Assembly: GCA_029851415.1 (NCBI GenBank)
Contig: CM056742.1
Coordinates: forward strand, 14,301,736 to 14,365,735
Direction of reading: 5' to 3'
Length of the DNA stretch: 64,000 nt
Origin: Eretmocerus hayati
Taxonomy: Eukaryota; Arthropoda; Insecta; Hymenoptera; Aphelinidae
In this document: in pieces, positions 36,318-47,691 of the stretch
Layout: every line of letters begins with the position of its first letter
Numbering within the stretch: position 1 is the stretch's first letter
Position numbers and translations under genes: made by a program
The notes under the pieces: model-generated
What the model saw: the letters and a program-made list of their open reading frames with translations, nothing else
The model's database searches: none
Told to the model about the DNA's origin: nothing

Positions 36318-36714
36318 TTAAGGTGAGGCCGTAGTCCGCTATAACTTCTAAATCCATTCGGAGAATATGTCGATTTTTACTCAACCAAATGACTTGGGAT
36401 TTGACATGCACCTACGGAACGCATGTCTACAGGGGGCTACGAAGCCAAATGGGTCAATTTCCTACAAAAAAGTATCCAGACGAGGTGTACACAAATGTCG
36501 TCTGCTAACGAGCGGCAACATGCGACGTCTCGAGAAACATCGCCTGGATACTTTTTTTGAGTGAAATTGACATATTTGGCTTCGTACCTTCCTTCAGACA
36601 TGTGTTCTATATGTGCATGTAAGATCCCAAGTCATTTGGTTTAGTAGAATTCTACTTATCCTCCGAACGGATTCAGGGCTACATTCAATATGGCGACTGA
36701 CGGCCTGGCCTTAA
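36318..36714 (+). mobile_element. TTAA-flanked element 2a
   Basis: The left end is TTAAGGTGAGGCCGTAGTCC and the right end CTGACGGCCTGGCCTTAA, both including TTAA. It is internally palindromic: CCAAATGACTTGGGATTTG near 36385 mirrors ATCCCAAGTCATTTGG near 36625. It is an inverted paralogue of element 2b and shows the uninterrupted version of the site where 2b carries a hAT-like MITE. Confidence 0.75.
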
Positions 36715-36892
36715 TGATTATTAAAATCATCAGCGGCATAATACTAGGAGTGTTGTCTCTACGCGTGTGTGATTCTGCTCCATTAACATGATCAATTAGG
36801 ATACGCCCAATTATGGATGATGGTGACGCAGTGACCAAGGCTCAGAAGAATCTCACTTTAGTTTAAATCACGCCACCATCCTGAAAGTTGTA

Positions 36893-37491
36893 TTAACGCC
36901 AGGCCGTAGTCAGTCACCATGTTGAATGTAGCCCTGAATCTGTTCGGAGGATACGTCGAATTTTACTGAACCAAATGACTTGGGATTTTACATGCACATA
37001 CAGAACGCATGTCTGAAGGGGGGTACGAAGCCAAAGATGTCAATTTCACTCAAAAAAAGTATCCAGGCAATGGTTAGGCGAGACGTCGCATGTAGGGTCA
37101 CTAGAAGGGAGTCTCGTCACGGTTCTCCCACCCCTGGGTAAATCGCCGCCATATTCAGACAAACTAATACTTTTTGTATACCTATATCTACCGGATTTGT
37201 CTGAATATGGCGGACCTTGTCGAGACCCACTTCTAGGGACCCTAGTCGCATGTTGCCGCTCATTAGCAGACGACATTTGTGTACTTCTTGTCTGGATACT
37301 TTTTTGTAGGAAATTGACCCATTTGGCTTCGTAGCCCCCTTTAGACATGCATTCTGTAGGTGCATGTCAAATCCCAAGTCATTTGGTTTTTTTTTCTTTT
37401 TTTCTTATGAAACAAGTCATTTGGTTGAGTAAAAATCGACATATTCTCCGAATGGATTTAGAAGTTATAGCGGACTACGGCCTCACCTTAA
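36893..37491 (-). mobile_element. TTAA-flanked element 2b, carrying a nested MITE
   Basis: The ends are TTAACGCCAGGCCGTAGTC and GACTACGGCCTCACCTTAA. It is 2a in reverse orientation, separated from it by 178 bases. It is 200 bases longer, mostly because of the 152-bp MITE at 37093-37244 plus its 8-bp duplication, and a small duplication around AAGTCATTTGGTT near 37378-37430. Confidence 0.75.
37093..37244. mobile_element. 152-bp hAT-like MITE, copy 2
   Basis: The ends are TAGGGTCACTAGAAG and CTTCTAGGGACCCTA. Perfect 8-bp direct repeats GTCGCATG flank it (37085-37092 and 37245-37252). The paralogous element 2a has one copy of that octamer in reverse complement (CATGCGAC, near 36521) with no insert, so the empty site is visible in the same window. 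It is in opposite orientation to copy 1 and equal in length. Confidence 0.95.
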
Positions 37492-37829
37492 GTTGACCGT
37501 GTTTTCAGCATATCCGTTAGAAGCATGGGTACAGGCCATACGCAGGTTTGTACCAGAAAATGCAACCTTTGCTCATGGAGAGCCACGCTGTACATGGTTC
37601 TGAAGATTTGAAGTCACTTTCAACTGGTGGTATATTCTGTTGAGTATGCTACTCACAAGACTTCCTTGATGGAACAAAAGTAACCTCTAATATGAATCAT
37701 AAATGACCAAAATGGTAGGATATTCCAAATCATTCAGAGGATTTCTCTCACTCTGTATCACTTTCCTATATCCAGAAGTAGTAAGAAATGTGTGCATTTG
37801 CATTTTTTTTTTTTTTTTTTTTTTGATAG

Positions 37830-37976
37830 AATCAAAAGGCGCGGTAGCGCCTTGCTGGCGGGTATATGAAAGAGAAGAACATATGTGAGAAAGAGAGAGA
37901 GCGCGCGCGCAAGGCCGCCGTGCCCTATATACGCTGACAATAAGTTGGACCGTTTTAACCTCACACATTTTCTCGA
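37830..37976 (+). repeat. GGCGCGGTAGCGCC hairpin repeat, copy 2
   Basis: AATCAAAAGGCGCGGTAGCG, then CTTGCTGGCGGGTATATG, a GA-rich stretch, GCGCGCGCGCAAGGCCG, and TTTTAACCTCACACATTTTC. A 20-base T run precedes it. It matches 7331-7450 block for block. Confidence 0.65.
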
Positions 37977-38630
37977 ACTTACTTATTTCATGCTTTTCTG
38001 GGTTCAGGAGGGTCTCAATCCCTCTGAACCCGTTATTCCTGTCCTCAACAAGGATATTGGCAAGTCATTTCGCCGCTGACAGCGTTTAGTAACAAAATAC
38101 CTTGCTCACTAATTTCGACCCTTCCCCAGTTTTTCGCGCCAAGATTTCAGCCGCGTCAAGACACTCGAAGTCCAACACAATCGATTGTTGATGTCGACCA
38201 CGCGGGATGGTCGATAGCGAGACCGGGTGATATTTTGATGCGATCGCGTGTGTAGTAGACGGCAGCAGACGGCGTTATTCCGCTCCAGCAGTAACATGTT
38301 GTATATAACTTTTTTTACTATTTCGATTATATTATGTAGAGATAACAGCAGAGATTGAATGCCAATTGACGCCAATCGTAGCACCGCCTGCAGCGAGCTT
38401 GTAGAAATCTGATCTCATTGTTGCAGGAATAAGAGCCACCTATTGTTGTGGATTTCCTTATCTGGAGTGATATAAGAATAACAGGCCAGAATGAGTGTCA
38501 TCCTCGCTATTGTGCAGTGTCGAGAGTCGATCTTCAACAATATTTGGAGAATTAAGGATTTGATCCTGAGAAAAATGAGTGCCAGTATCAATCTACATTT
38601 CAGCAGTGTATTGACTTTGTTTCCTTCACT

Positions 38631-38995
38631 TCAGATAGACCCAACTCTGGAGCTATAAATTGTGCGTCTCAAAGAAAAGTTCATGAACCACTCAAATTGA
38701 AGAAGAGTGCGACCAATAGAATATCCTTCGAAGTGCTTTTCGTGTCTCAATATAAATCTGTCAAAATCCAACACATCAAGAGGGATCGTCTCTCACATTT
38801 AGATGTTGTGAGACAGGTCAGTCCAATTGACGACTGCACAAGAACAGTTGTTGGGGTATATAAGCACTGATCTCTGGAGCTGCTCTGGTTACTTTTGAAT
38901 ATCATACTTCCATTGCGTAAAACTTTAAATCCAAAAGTCTCAGCTAGACTCTTACTCATATGGTATGCGGATTTTACTTTCTTGGCGTGTGCCAC
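38631..38995 (-). pseudogene. Possible decayed IR N-terminal fragment
   Basis: Two minus-strand frames abut in different phases: 38995-38747, and then an open stretch 38786-38631 whose start reads IPLDVLDFDRFILRHEKHFE. That phrase resembles STIPINIFTTDKDSPMRKHL of exon 2 of the complete IR (10.4 kb), with the same IP(I/L)-acidic-aromatic order. The frame change and the lack of a downstream channel exon suggest a relic. Similarity was judged by eye only; chance is possible. Confidence 0.3.
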
Positions 38996-39815
38996 TCACA
39001 TTCTTGTCACATACTTTGAGAGCATGATGGCATAAGTTGATTTCTGATTAGGCTTAGAAAGTTGTACAGGGTTCATCTGTTTCATCAAGAGTATTATGAA
39101 GAAAGAAAGGCACTTTTACGCTCTTGGTGAGAAGTGGTAAGTTCAAATTGAAAAAATTATTACTTGAGTTGTAAATCACTGAACAAACTGGATCCGTACA
39201 TCATCTATCTGGAAGTATGTTGAGGATCATTCAAACCTATATCACATAATGCTACTGAACCTTCATTTCCCTCAGAATGAGTTCGCATGGATTGCTCCAA
39301 CTCCTTGATGTCTTACGAGTTACAAATGTGCTACATGGAATTTGTTTCAGTTTTTGGTTCTTGAAAAATGTTGGACAACAGATGTAGTGTCATCGTTCTA
39401 TGTTTCATTTATCAATTAGTTATTAGTTATTCACTCTGATAGTTAGCATCCTCTCTTGCTGAAGAGTGGATGTGGTTCAACATGTGGGGAATTTCCACAA
39501 TCTAGAAGTTTCTCGTGATCCAAAAACTTTCTCTTGCAAGTACTATCACAAGTGGAGTTAGAAATCTTTGATCAACTATGAACTAATTCCAAGAGTCTTG
39601 TTATCAAAAATACCAAGTTGTACTTCTCCAGATTTTTCTTCGCTCATGATCAAAAAATATTCATCTTGGAATGGAGAACACTAGTGTTAATTAGGAGAAT
39701 GATTTTTATGGATGAGATACATAAAAGTTTTCTGTGTTTTCCTACATGCTACTATTCACAGCATGTCTTTCTATTTGAGAATATTCAGCCATTACCATAG
39801 CCAAGTGTTGAAATC
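38996..39815. other. No gene recognised
   Basis: No supported exon; frames here are short and lack splice context. Confidence 0.4.
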
Positions 39816-40617
39816 TCCCCCCTCCCACTTTACTTTTTCCAAAAGTCTAACTTGGCGAGTATGGCCGTCCTTTCCCCCTATCACTTCATCTGGGAGCAAA
39901 AATTGAATTTCAACTCTTGAGGGTCATGAGATCAGAGGGAAATATGTCGAGTAACTATTTAGCAAAATTGAAACATGAAAAAAATGGGAAGAGAATCAAA
40001 AATATTTATTTCAACTCTTGAGAGTCGTGACATCAAGAAAAGTATGTCGAGTAATTGTTTTGCAAAATCTGAACGTGAAACGCATGGAAAAGGATTGATT
40101 ACATCACGATTCGACTTTCTCGGTAATTTTGACTCAACTTGAGTTACTCACCATCTCTACTGATTTTTAAACTAAACCGATCAATGCTATATTGAATTTT
40201 CTGGTTTCTTTTTCTTCTCAATGGTCTGAATGATTTGTTATTTCCATTATATTTCGTAGATGAAGGAGATGGTGAGAAACTCAAGTTGAGTCAAAATTAT
40301 CGAGAAAGTCAAATCGTAATGTAATCAATCCTTTTCCATGCGTTTCACGTTCAGATTTTGCAAAACTATTACTCGACATACTTTTCTTGATCTCACGACT
40401 CTCAAGAGTTGAAATTAATATTTTTGATTCTCTTCCCATTTTTGTCATGTTTAAATTTTGCTAAATTTTGCTAAATAGTTACTCGACATGTTTCCCTCTG
40501 ATCTCATGACCCTCAAGAGTTGAAATTCAATTTTCGCTCCCAGATGAAGTGATAGGGGGAAAGGATGGCCATACTCGCCAAGTTAGACTTTTGGAAAAAG
40601 TAAAGTGGGGGGGGGGG
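39816..40617. mobile_element. Poly-C-ended foldback element B
   Basis: An 802-bp inverted repeat. The left end is CCCCCCTCCCACTTTACTTT followed by TAACTTGGCGAGTATGG; the right end is the mirror, closing in about 11 G. Arms are about 350 bases around a loop near 40190-40260. The end blocks align with element A at 8305-9077 (TC-ACTTT-CTTTTT, AACTAGGCGAGTATG), which defines a family. A short internal repeat of AACTCTTGAG(G/A)GTC occurs twice per arm. Confidence 0.85.
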
Positions 40618-40918
40618 ATAACTCTTCAATGAACCCATAGCAACAGACACACAGTTGACAAAGATTTCACACCACGGACAGCTGACATCTCCACACGCTT
40701 AAACTCGAGTGAGCTGGGTTTGGGCCGATTGATTCGCCAGCGTTCAGCCGTGCAGTGGAACCCAGATCACACACTCAAACTGTCGTATTTCCACCGTATT
40801 TCCAACCTTTTGCCAGAAGGGACCCGATTGACCGAGATTGCCTCAGATGAATAGGAGGGGGGGGGGGACGAAGCGAAGTGTAAGAAAAGTGATTAAAGAA
40901 AAGCGATTATCCCGAGAA

Positions 40919-41095
40919 AATAGTACATTATTGCCCTGGGCGCTAGGACAGTTTATTTCCCGAGCGAAGCGAGGGAAATAAGTCCTTCGCGCCCGAAATG
41001 GGCCTACGAGCACAGAGCAATAATGATTTTTCATTATGAGAACCCTAAAACCGCATTTGGATGCGGCCTTTTTAGGTTAGAATGATGAAAAAATT
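40919..41095 (-). repeat. Multi-hairpin repeat family, copy e
   Basis: The best-preserved copy. AATAGTACATTATTGCCCTG, stem TTTATTTCCCGAGCGAAGCG with the matching GGGAAATAAG, then GCCCGAAATGGGC, TTATGAGAACCCTAAAACCG, and GTTAGAATGATGAAAAAA. Its central GAGCGAAGCGAGG is a compact hairpin. Confidence 0.8.
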
Positions 41096-43536
41096 TGTCT
41101 GCCAGACTTTCTGACAGACGATTTTTTTTCTCGGGGAGGGTAAAAACCGCCTAAATAGCTCACACAGACACACGTTACAGCACGAACACTTGTCCGGTAT
41201 TCAAACTTTCCAGGAAAACACGCCGGAATTCGTGGAAAAGGGCGGGGTATTCGTAGGGACGGGAGACGGTGAAGTAGAATAAAAGCGATGAAAAAAAACG
41301 GGGTAGTGACGGAGATTGAGAGGGGGAGGAACTAGAGAAAAATGTATGTGAGAAAATAAAGGAAACCTTGGTAGAAATAAATACAACGTATCGCTAGAGG
41401 GAGAGAGAAAGAGAAAAAAACGAGAGAGCGTGACCACGAAATAGGGTGTGATGTGTGATCCGAAGCAATTCTGCGGTCAAAATGGACAAACAATTCAGGT
41501 AGGGCTCTAAAATTGAGGTATAGACTTCTGCTTCGTAAATAAAGTTATTCCTGCGGTGTACTGATATTTATTGTGGACTGTTTGTTTTTTTTTGAATGTG
41601 AAATATATTTGGGATTGGAAAAATGAATTAGATAGCAGGGTTGAGTCAGGCGAATGAAAGATATAGATAAAATGATTTGAACAAGTTCACAAAAAATTAT
41701 TCCCCATTTCTGGTTGGATAGAAATGAGATGAGATTCTCATTAAGACTGCAGAATTTGTAAATGATTTAAGACTTCCTGGAGATTTCAGAAATCTTAAAA
41801 TATTCAATCTTGTTTACCTGTCTCTATCATTATTATCTAGTTCATCACAGTCAAATACCATTATCGATATATCATTCCATCACTATCATTGATCGTAAGG
41901 AAATCACCCAGTTTCAGAAAAATATCCCGAGTTATTTGGGATTGTGAGTAGGAATATCCCATCATATTCGTGATAAATACTACTCGAACTTGAAGACACT
42001 GTCGCTGATATTTTGTACACTCATTCTGAATAAGTGAGTACAAAACTCCAGAAACTTTAGACTTCCACAATGAGTTATGGGCTTCAAAAGAAGCAATCAA
42101 AAATCAAATCAAACAAAAATTTCAGCTTCGAATAAAACTTCAATTGAGACAATTACAATCGTCAAGATACCAATCCAACCAAAATTGAAAATACATTTGT
42201 ACATCACTCTAACAATCAGCTCGAAAATATCTCAGACTCGCCTTTCCGTTCTATCTAACATAGTGAGACCATCCACATGAAACTCATTCTAGAATCCATA
42301 TAATTGCCATTGTTCAACTAACCTTGATTTAATGACAGAGGTGTGACCTTTTCCACTTTCATATACGCATCCAAATCAGAAAGTGCAAACTCAGGATAAT
42401 TTTTGAAGCGCAAAAACTCACTTTTACTGCTACAGCTGCTACTGCTACTGTTTCCCCAAAAGAGTAACATTCGAATCGCACAGTTTGAGAGACAAAGTTA
42501 CCCAACGTTTCTAACCTACTGTATACCAACTTCTGATTGGCAACTTTTCTCATTCTGACTTTCCTAACTCACTTCTAACATAGATATGTACAATCTGATA
42601 CTTGTTCAAGCAATTCTAACTCTATACTAGAAACTAGAGTATCATTATTACTGTGAATAACAGTTTGATGGCAGTCTGAAGAGTCCGTTTAAATAGTTTC
42701 AGAGGTTAAATTAAAGGTTGGAAAGGACATCGAGGTGTACGAGATACTCTTTAAGTGTGTATCCTACAGAGGAGATTGGTTTTGGAGAGAGAAGTGTCAT
42801 TTGAAAAGTTGCACCTGCCTCTATATACTTGAAGCGAAACGTTCTCTATATAGATGGTCAGTGCAATTTCAAGCACTATATGTACCTATACATCCTTTTT
42901 TGATACTTGCTCGCGCATGCGCGACACATCTCATCTCATTTTCTTTTACCGAGAGTGAAAGATACTTTTTTTATGATACTCTTTCGGCAGGTGCATCCAT
43001 TTGTAAAGCTTACCTCCCTCTCGGTATATTATATCTACTGCGATCAGCTGCAGATGTCTTTCTCCCTTCTTATTTTCGTTCTTACATTTATCTCATCTTG
43101 ACTACCGTGGGAAAGTTTGAAAGAGCCATTTTTGAACCCTGGAGAAGCATCTGACGATCATTTAAGGCTGAAACAACTGATTCAATTTTGAAATTGTGTG
43201 TATTGTTGGCTGGTGGATTGGATATGCAATCAATTCGCATTTTTGCAACTGTGTGCGCAAAGTTGTGAAAAAATGAGACTTTTCTTCATTATTTATGCGG
43301 AAATGACTTCTCGCGTGGTTTTACATTTACGCACTGGTGGAGAGTGCGTGAATGTAACTTCTCGCACTAATGAATTCTCATTCACGAACAGTTCCAAAAT
43401 ATGATGTCACATCATCCCTCTAAATTCGCGTCCTTTCTTGAAAACTTCATTTTCAAGATAATCTTGCCCGGACAGTGGTACATTTAAGAGGATGGCGTAT
43501 ACCGGCCGAAATTCGTCTGCTAAATTACCCCAAAAT
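41096..43536. other. No gene recognised; purine-rich block
   Basis: A purine-rich stretch at 41.20-41.44 kb gives a Pro/Ser/Phe-rich minus-strand frame without support. A 139-codon plus-strand frame at 42735-43154 lacks any recognisable motif and has no splice or start evidence, so I do not call it a gene. Confidence 0.4.
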
Positions 43537-43841
43537 CGTATTTAAAGAACTACGGCTCTATAACTTATCGAATCGATCCCAAATTTTCCACAGAGTTAGA
43601 AGATCCTCGTGGAAATGGTGGAAAGTCAGTGATTTCCTTGGGAAATATCTGTGTCAGTCGCAAGATGTCTCGAATGTCGAAACTCTTTGAGGTTAGGCCA
43701 CTATTATACTCAGACTGTAGGGGCCCTGTGAGCTGGATTGCTTCACGAGGGACTTTCCACCAATCCTACGGGAATCATCTAACTCTGTGCAAAATTTGGG
43801 ATTGATTCGATAAGTTTTGGAGCCGTAGTTCTATAAATACG
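43537..43841. repeat. Foldback, ~300 bp
   Basis: The left arm (CGTATTTAAAGAACTACGG, TAACTTATCGAATCGATCCC, CCACAGAGTTAGAAGAT) pairs with the right arm (ATCTAACTCTGTGC, GGGATTGATTCGATAAGTTT, CCGTAGTTCTATAAATACG). It is a non-coding MITE-like element of unknown class. Confidence 0.75.
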
Positions 43842-43904
43842 AGTTTGGGATAATACGAGTTAGTATTCTGTATTGCGGAGTCAAGAACTGCATTTTATAA
43901 GTTG

Positions 43905-44325
43905 GTAGCACTGCCGCGCCGTGTTCTCTGTTTACCCGTTCGTGTGGGTGATGTCGGCTGCTAGCAGACGTATCGACTCGAGTGCCGACATCGCAATTTT
44001 TCGGTATACCACAAATTCTCGTAGCCGGCGTTTTGCGAGAAAATCGTGGCTTCCTGGCGGAGATGAGATTGTCCGGGTCGTGTGAAAGTGTAATAGCAGC
44101 GAGTGTATTGTGCTGTGCTGAGTGTGCTAGTGTACAACCGCAAATGCTCGCATGCTGCGGGTGGGATGGAGGATGCACCGGCTTCTTGTGGCCACCTCCT
44201 CTGACACGGCTTTGTTATTCTCCGGAATAACAAAAATCTGGTCCGTAATTGTCGTGACGGAGGAGTGCATGTCCTTCTAAAAGCTAGCGAGACCAAGAGA
44301 AAACCTGCTGATTGTGTATTTGTAG
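43905..44325 (+). promoter_or_regulatory. CpG-rich block, possible promoter and first exon
   Basis: This block is markedly richer in CpG than its neighbours and free of the local repeat families. It ends in a strong donor, TTGTAGC|GTGAGTG, near 44325. This is what a non-coding first exon of a plus-strand gene would look like, with coding exons beyond the window or in 44.3-64 kb that I failed to find. Purely inferential. Confidence 0.25.
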
Positions 44326-44329
44326 CGTG

Positions 44330-44985
44330 AGTGATAGTTCATTACAGTATGTTTTTCCCTTCTAAGTGCATGCATTTACTTTTGCCAGCTCTTAGATTTC
44401 CCCTCAAATATTTATTGAGAGAAGTTTTGAAGGAGTTTTTGGGTTCAAAATGATGTGATAAATATGGAATATTGTATGCAACTGAAACGGAGTAGAATAG
44501 TTGTCTAGAAGTTAATTCAGTTGAGTTGCTAAATATCGTGGTTCAGAATCCACAAGTAGCATCAACCTCGAACATTGCCTCTGACCTTGTTATTGGTCTC
44601 TAGTTGTTCAATCATCACCCCTGAGTCACCTAGAACTCTTCTGAACTCCATTTGCCATTTTCACAGTTCCCCAAGACGCATGATTGGCATGCACTCATGG
44701 CGAGGAATCATAGAGTTAGATTTTTAATTGTGAGCAGCAGTTTCTTAGACTTTCAGAAATAAGCTGAATTATTATTTATATTGTAATGATATCATGGATA
44801 GAAAACTATTTATGAATGCTTGCTTTCCTATAATCAAACAATTGCAGCGACACGTTATACATTGTTGGAAAAGACCATGAGTCAACTAAATATCTGTCAA
44901 TTCAATTTCCCAGATTCTTGATGACGCAGGACCATACTTAGTTTCAATTCCAAATCCTTGAATCAGGTAAGATAATTCAAGTTCA
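44330..44985. other. No gene recognised
   Basis: Unremarkable AT-rich sequence. Confidence 0.4.
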
Positions 44986-44989
44986 TGAA

Positions 44990-45565
44990 TAGAATTAATA
45001 GCCCTCTAGAATCTGTTTCATAGGATAATTGATTTCCCCTCAATAATGGTTTATTTAAGTACTTGGTGAGCGAACTTGGATGTCTTTTTATGCATGTAGA
45101 TTTGAATGCTTTTTAATGAATGTGTGTGTTATCAAATAAGACAATTCAATTCATGTTGATGAATATGAATGCAGATGACTATCTATATGGGAGGATCAAT
45201 CTGCTTTCTAAGGAATGATCTATTTCGTCTCAATAATGGCTCATGTGAGTACTTGGTGTGCGAACTTGGAAATCTTTTTGTGCATGTGAATTTGAGTGGT
45301 TTTAAATGAATATACATGTTATCAAATAAGACAATTCAATTCATGTTGAGGAACATGGGTGTAAACGACTATCTATGTAGGAGGGTCAACCTGCTGTACG
45401 AGGAATAATCGATATCCTCTCAATGATGGCTCATGTGAGGACTTGGTATGCGAACTTGGATATTTTTTTATGCATGTGAATTTGCATGCTTTTATGTGTA
45501 TTTTCCAATGTGTGAATAGCATTGACGCTGATGAATACGAATGGAGATTATTATCCATTTGGGAG
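44990..45565. repeat. Tandem repeat, 190-bp unit, three copies
   Basis: ACTTGGTGAGCGAACTTGG and variants start at 45061, 45251 and 45441, exactly 190 bases apart. ATCAAATAAGACAATTCAAT occurs in the first two. Copies differ by substitutions. Confidence 0.85.
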
Positions 45566-45935
45566 GATCAACCTGCTTTCCAAGGAAGTTCTGGACGCAT
45601 TCTTGTTTCTAAACATGAATTTTGGAATTGACGGATGGTGAATCTCAAGGAGGATCTGTTTGGGTGAATCAACCTATCTGATGAAGCTGTGGATGCATCC
45701 TTGTTTCTGGGCATGAATTTTGGAATTGGCGGATGGTGAATCTCTACAAGGATCTGTTTGGGAGAATCAACCTGCTTTCCAAGGAAACTCTGGATCCATT
45801 TTTGTTTCTGAACATGAATTTAGGAATTGACAGATGGTGAATCTCAAGGAAGATCTGTTTGGGCGAATCAACCTGCTTTCCAAAGAAGCGCTGGATTCAC
45901 TCATGTTTCTGAACATGAATTTTGGAACTCATGGC
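45566..45935. repeat. Tandem repeat, ~100-bp unit, four copies
   Basis: ATCAACCTGCTTTCCAAGGA and variants recur near 45566, 45666, 45765 and 45866, each followed by CTTGTTTCT-AACATGAATTT and GGATGGTGAATCTC. It directly follows the 190-bp array, which it may have arisen from, since GGAGGATCAA(C/T)CTGC is present in both. Confidence 0.8.
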
Positions 45936-46394
45936 AAAAAATTTTTTTTGCATCGATGGCAAATTTCAGTAGATGGATCTTCTGCTTTTGAGGAGGAATC
46001 CTGAATCACTGATTAGGAATTCCATTTTTGTTGAAAATTGAGTATACCCTTTTCGTTTACATGAATCTTTGGATTCATCTTGTTTTGGGGAAAATGCTGT
46101 CTTATTTCAAATCATCCACGTTTGTGAGCGTGGATATATTGGATGCAGGGGTATGAATGGTGGATCCATCATGGATTGACGAAATCTGGAATATTTTCGA
46201 ATCATTTGAGCCAGTCTCTAAGTCGTCTACTCGTGCGCTTGATAATCAGTGCTGCCAACAACAAAAAACTACATATGAGAGCTCATTCTACGTGTCGCCA
46301 TCTACACTTAGAATGAGCTACTAGTATGAGCCCGCCTGATAACCCAAGAGAGTACAACATCCTCTTAATTACAATTTCGCGCACAGTTGCAAAA
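45936..46394. other. No gene recognised
   Basis: No exon or repeat with clear ends. Several 'GGATTCA/GGATCC' phrases continue the style of the preceding array. Confidence 0.35.
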
Positions 46395-46531
46395 AATAGT
46401 ATACGCAACACGTGCGAGGGGTTTCCGCACACGTTGCCAATTCGCACGAGGAGTAACATTCACGCACTCGTTTGGCAACTTGTGCGAAAATTGACCTTCT
46501 CGTACTTGTTGCGTAGTATACTACTTTTTAT
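46395..46531. repeat. Small inverted repeat with GTGCGAA motifs
   Basis: AATAGTATACGCAACA at 46395 pairs with TGTTGCGTAGTATACT at 46507. Between them GTTGCCAATTCGCACGAG mirrors CTCGTTTGGCAACTTGTGCG. A MITE-like hairpin. Confidence 0.65.
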
Positions 46532-46810
46532 AGTTTCATTTTTCAATTTGAAATTATCAAATTATTCGATTCCATCATCAAATTTTCTTATTCGTATTAT
46601 TAGATTAAATGAGTAAATTATGAAAATCAATGGCTCATTTAATCCCAGAGAACAAGGCCTGGAATTTTGAATAGCATCTCAACGAATACAAACCAAATAA
46701 AACGGTTCAACTTCATTCCGAATTAATTGAACCAAAGATTACTGGCATTCATTGTAGGATGGGAATTTTTTCCAAAGACACGAAATGAAATAGTATATTA
46801 TGCGTCGAGT

Positions 46811-47011
46811 GCCAAAAAACTTTGTTCTTTGCGATAACTTTGTTGGACGTCGGCGAAGCCGACGTCCAACAAGGTTATCGTGAAGAACAAAGTTTTTGGC
46901 ACGAGATGCATATGCCGCTTTACACGGCGAGACGCGCAAACTGTGTGTTTCCATGCTTCCTCGCGCAGCGAGGAAGCATGGAAACACGCAGTTTGCGCGT
47001 CGAGCCGTGTA
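46811..47011 (+). repeat. Double-hairpin element, copy 1
   Basis: Hairpin 1 (46811-46899, 89 bases) runs from GCCAAAAAACTTTGTTC to GAACAAAGTTTTTGGC with centre GTCGGCGAAGCCGAC. A linker, ACGAGATGCATATGCCGCT, follows. Hairpin 2 (46921-47011) runs from TACACGGCGAGACGCGCAAA to TTTGCGCGTCGAGCCGTGTA with centre CTCGCGCAGCGAG. Copy 2 at 53698-53896 has the same two hairpins and linker in reverse orientation. Confidence 0.8.
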
Positions 47012-47024
47012 AAAGGTAGTTTCA

Positions 47025-47690
47025 TACAATTATCATTCCGGAGTACAATTGACTCAGAGAGAACAAAAAAAGAAGGTATATTCCGATCGAAGTCACACAG
47101 AATAAATAAGCCAGTGGAAAATTATAGCTATCGGTATGGCATCAATCATTGAATCATCCAAGCGTGATGGAAATGAGTTAGATAAATGAGTACTCGGGTA
47201 AAACCAGCCCTTTGATAAAATCATAAATATAGCTAGTGTTTGACATACGAATCACTCGAATGGAATTTCGGAGGCCTAAGTTGCTCGGGGAAGGATTTTT
47301 GAGCTCGCAAATTCTTGTGATTTTAACGCGTGATTCTATAGAAAAACACGCTTTTGTTTGATTCGTCATGTTTGGCTGGAAGGATTCTGATGAAATTCCA
47401 TGATTCGATTTGGAATGACTGAAAATATACTAAATTATTTTTTCTAGGTTGCCGTGAGTCAATGTTTAACTGAATTCATCGTGAAGTCACGAATATGTCC
47501 CTCACAAGAAAAAGATGCCTATATTTGTGGCTTGCATTTCTCGAAACCTTTTTCCCTGAATCTTAGGGAGATTCATGAAAAGTTATTATACTAGTTTTCC
47601 GATAAAATAGAAATTCTTTGAATTATAGAAGGAATACGCTATTTTATAGCCCAACTGATACTTTTCTTCCCATGTTAATCATATAAGGTC
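47025..47690. other. No gene recognised
   Basis: No supported feature. Confidence 0.4.
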
Positions 47691-47691
47691 A

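Noticed and set aside
42735..43154. 139-codon plus-strand frame
   Set aside because: It has no ATG at the stated start, no motif, and no splice or promoter context; long AT-rich stretches give such frames by chance.
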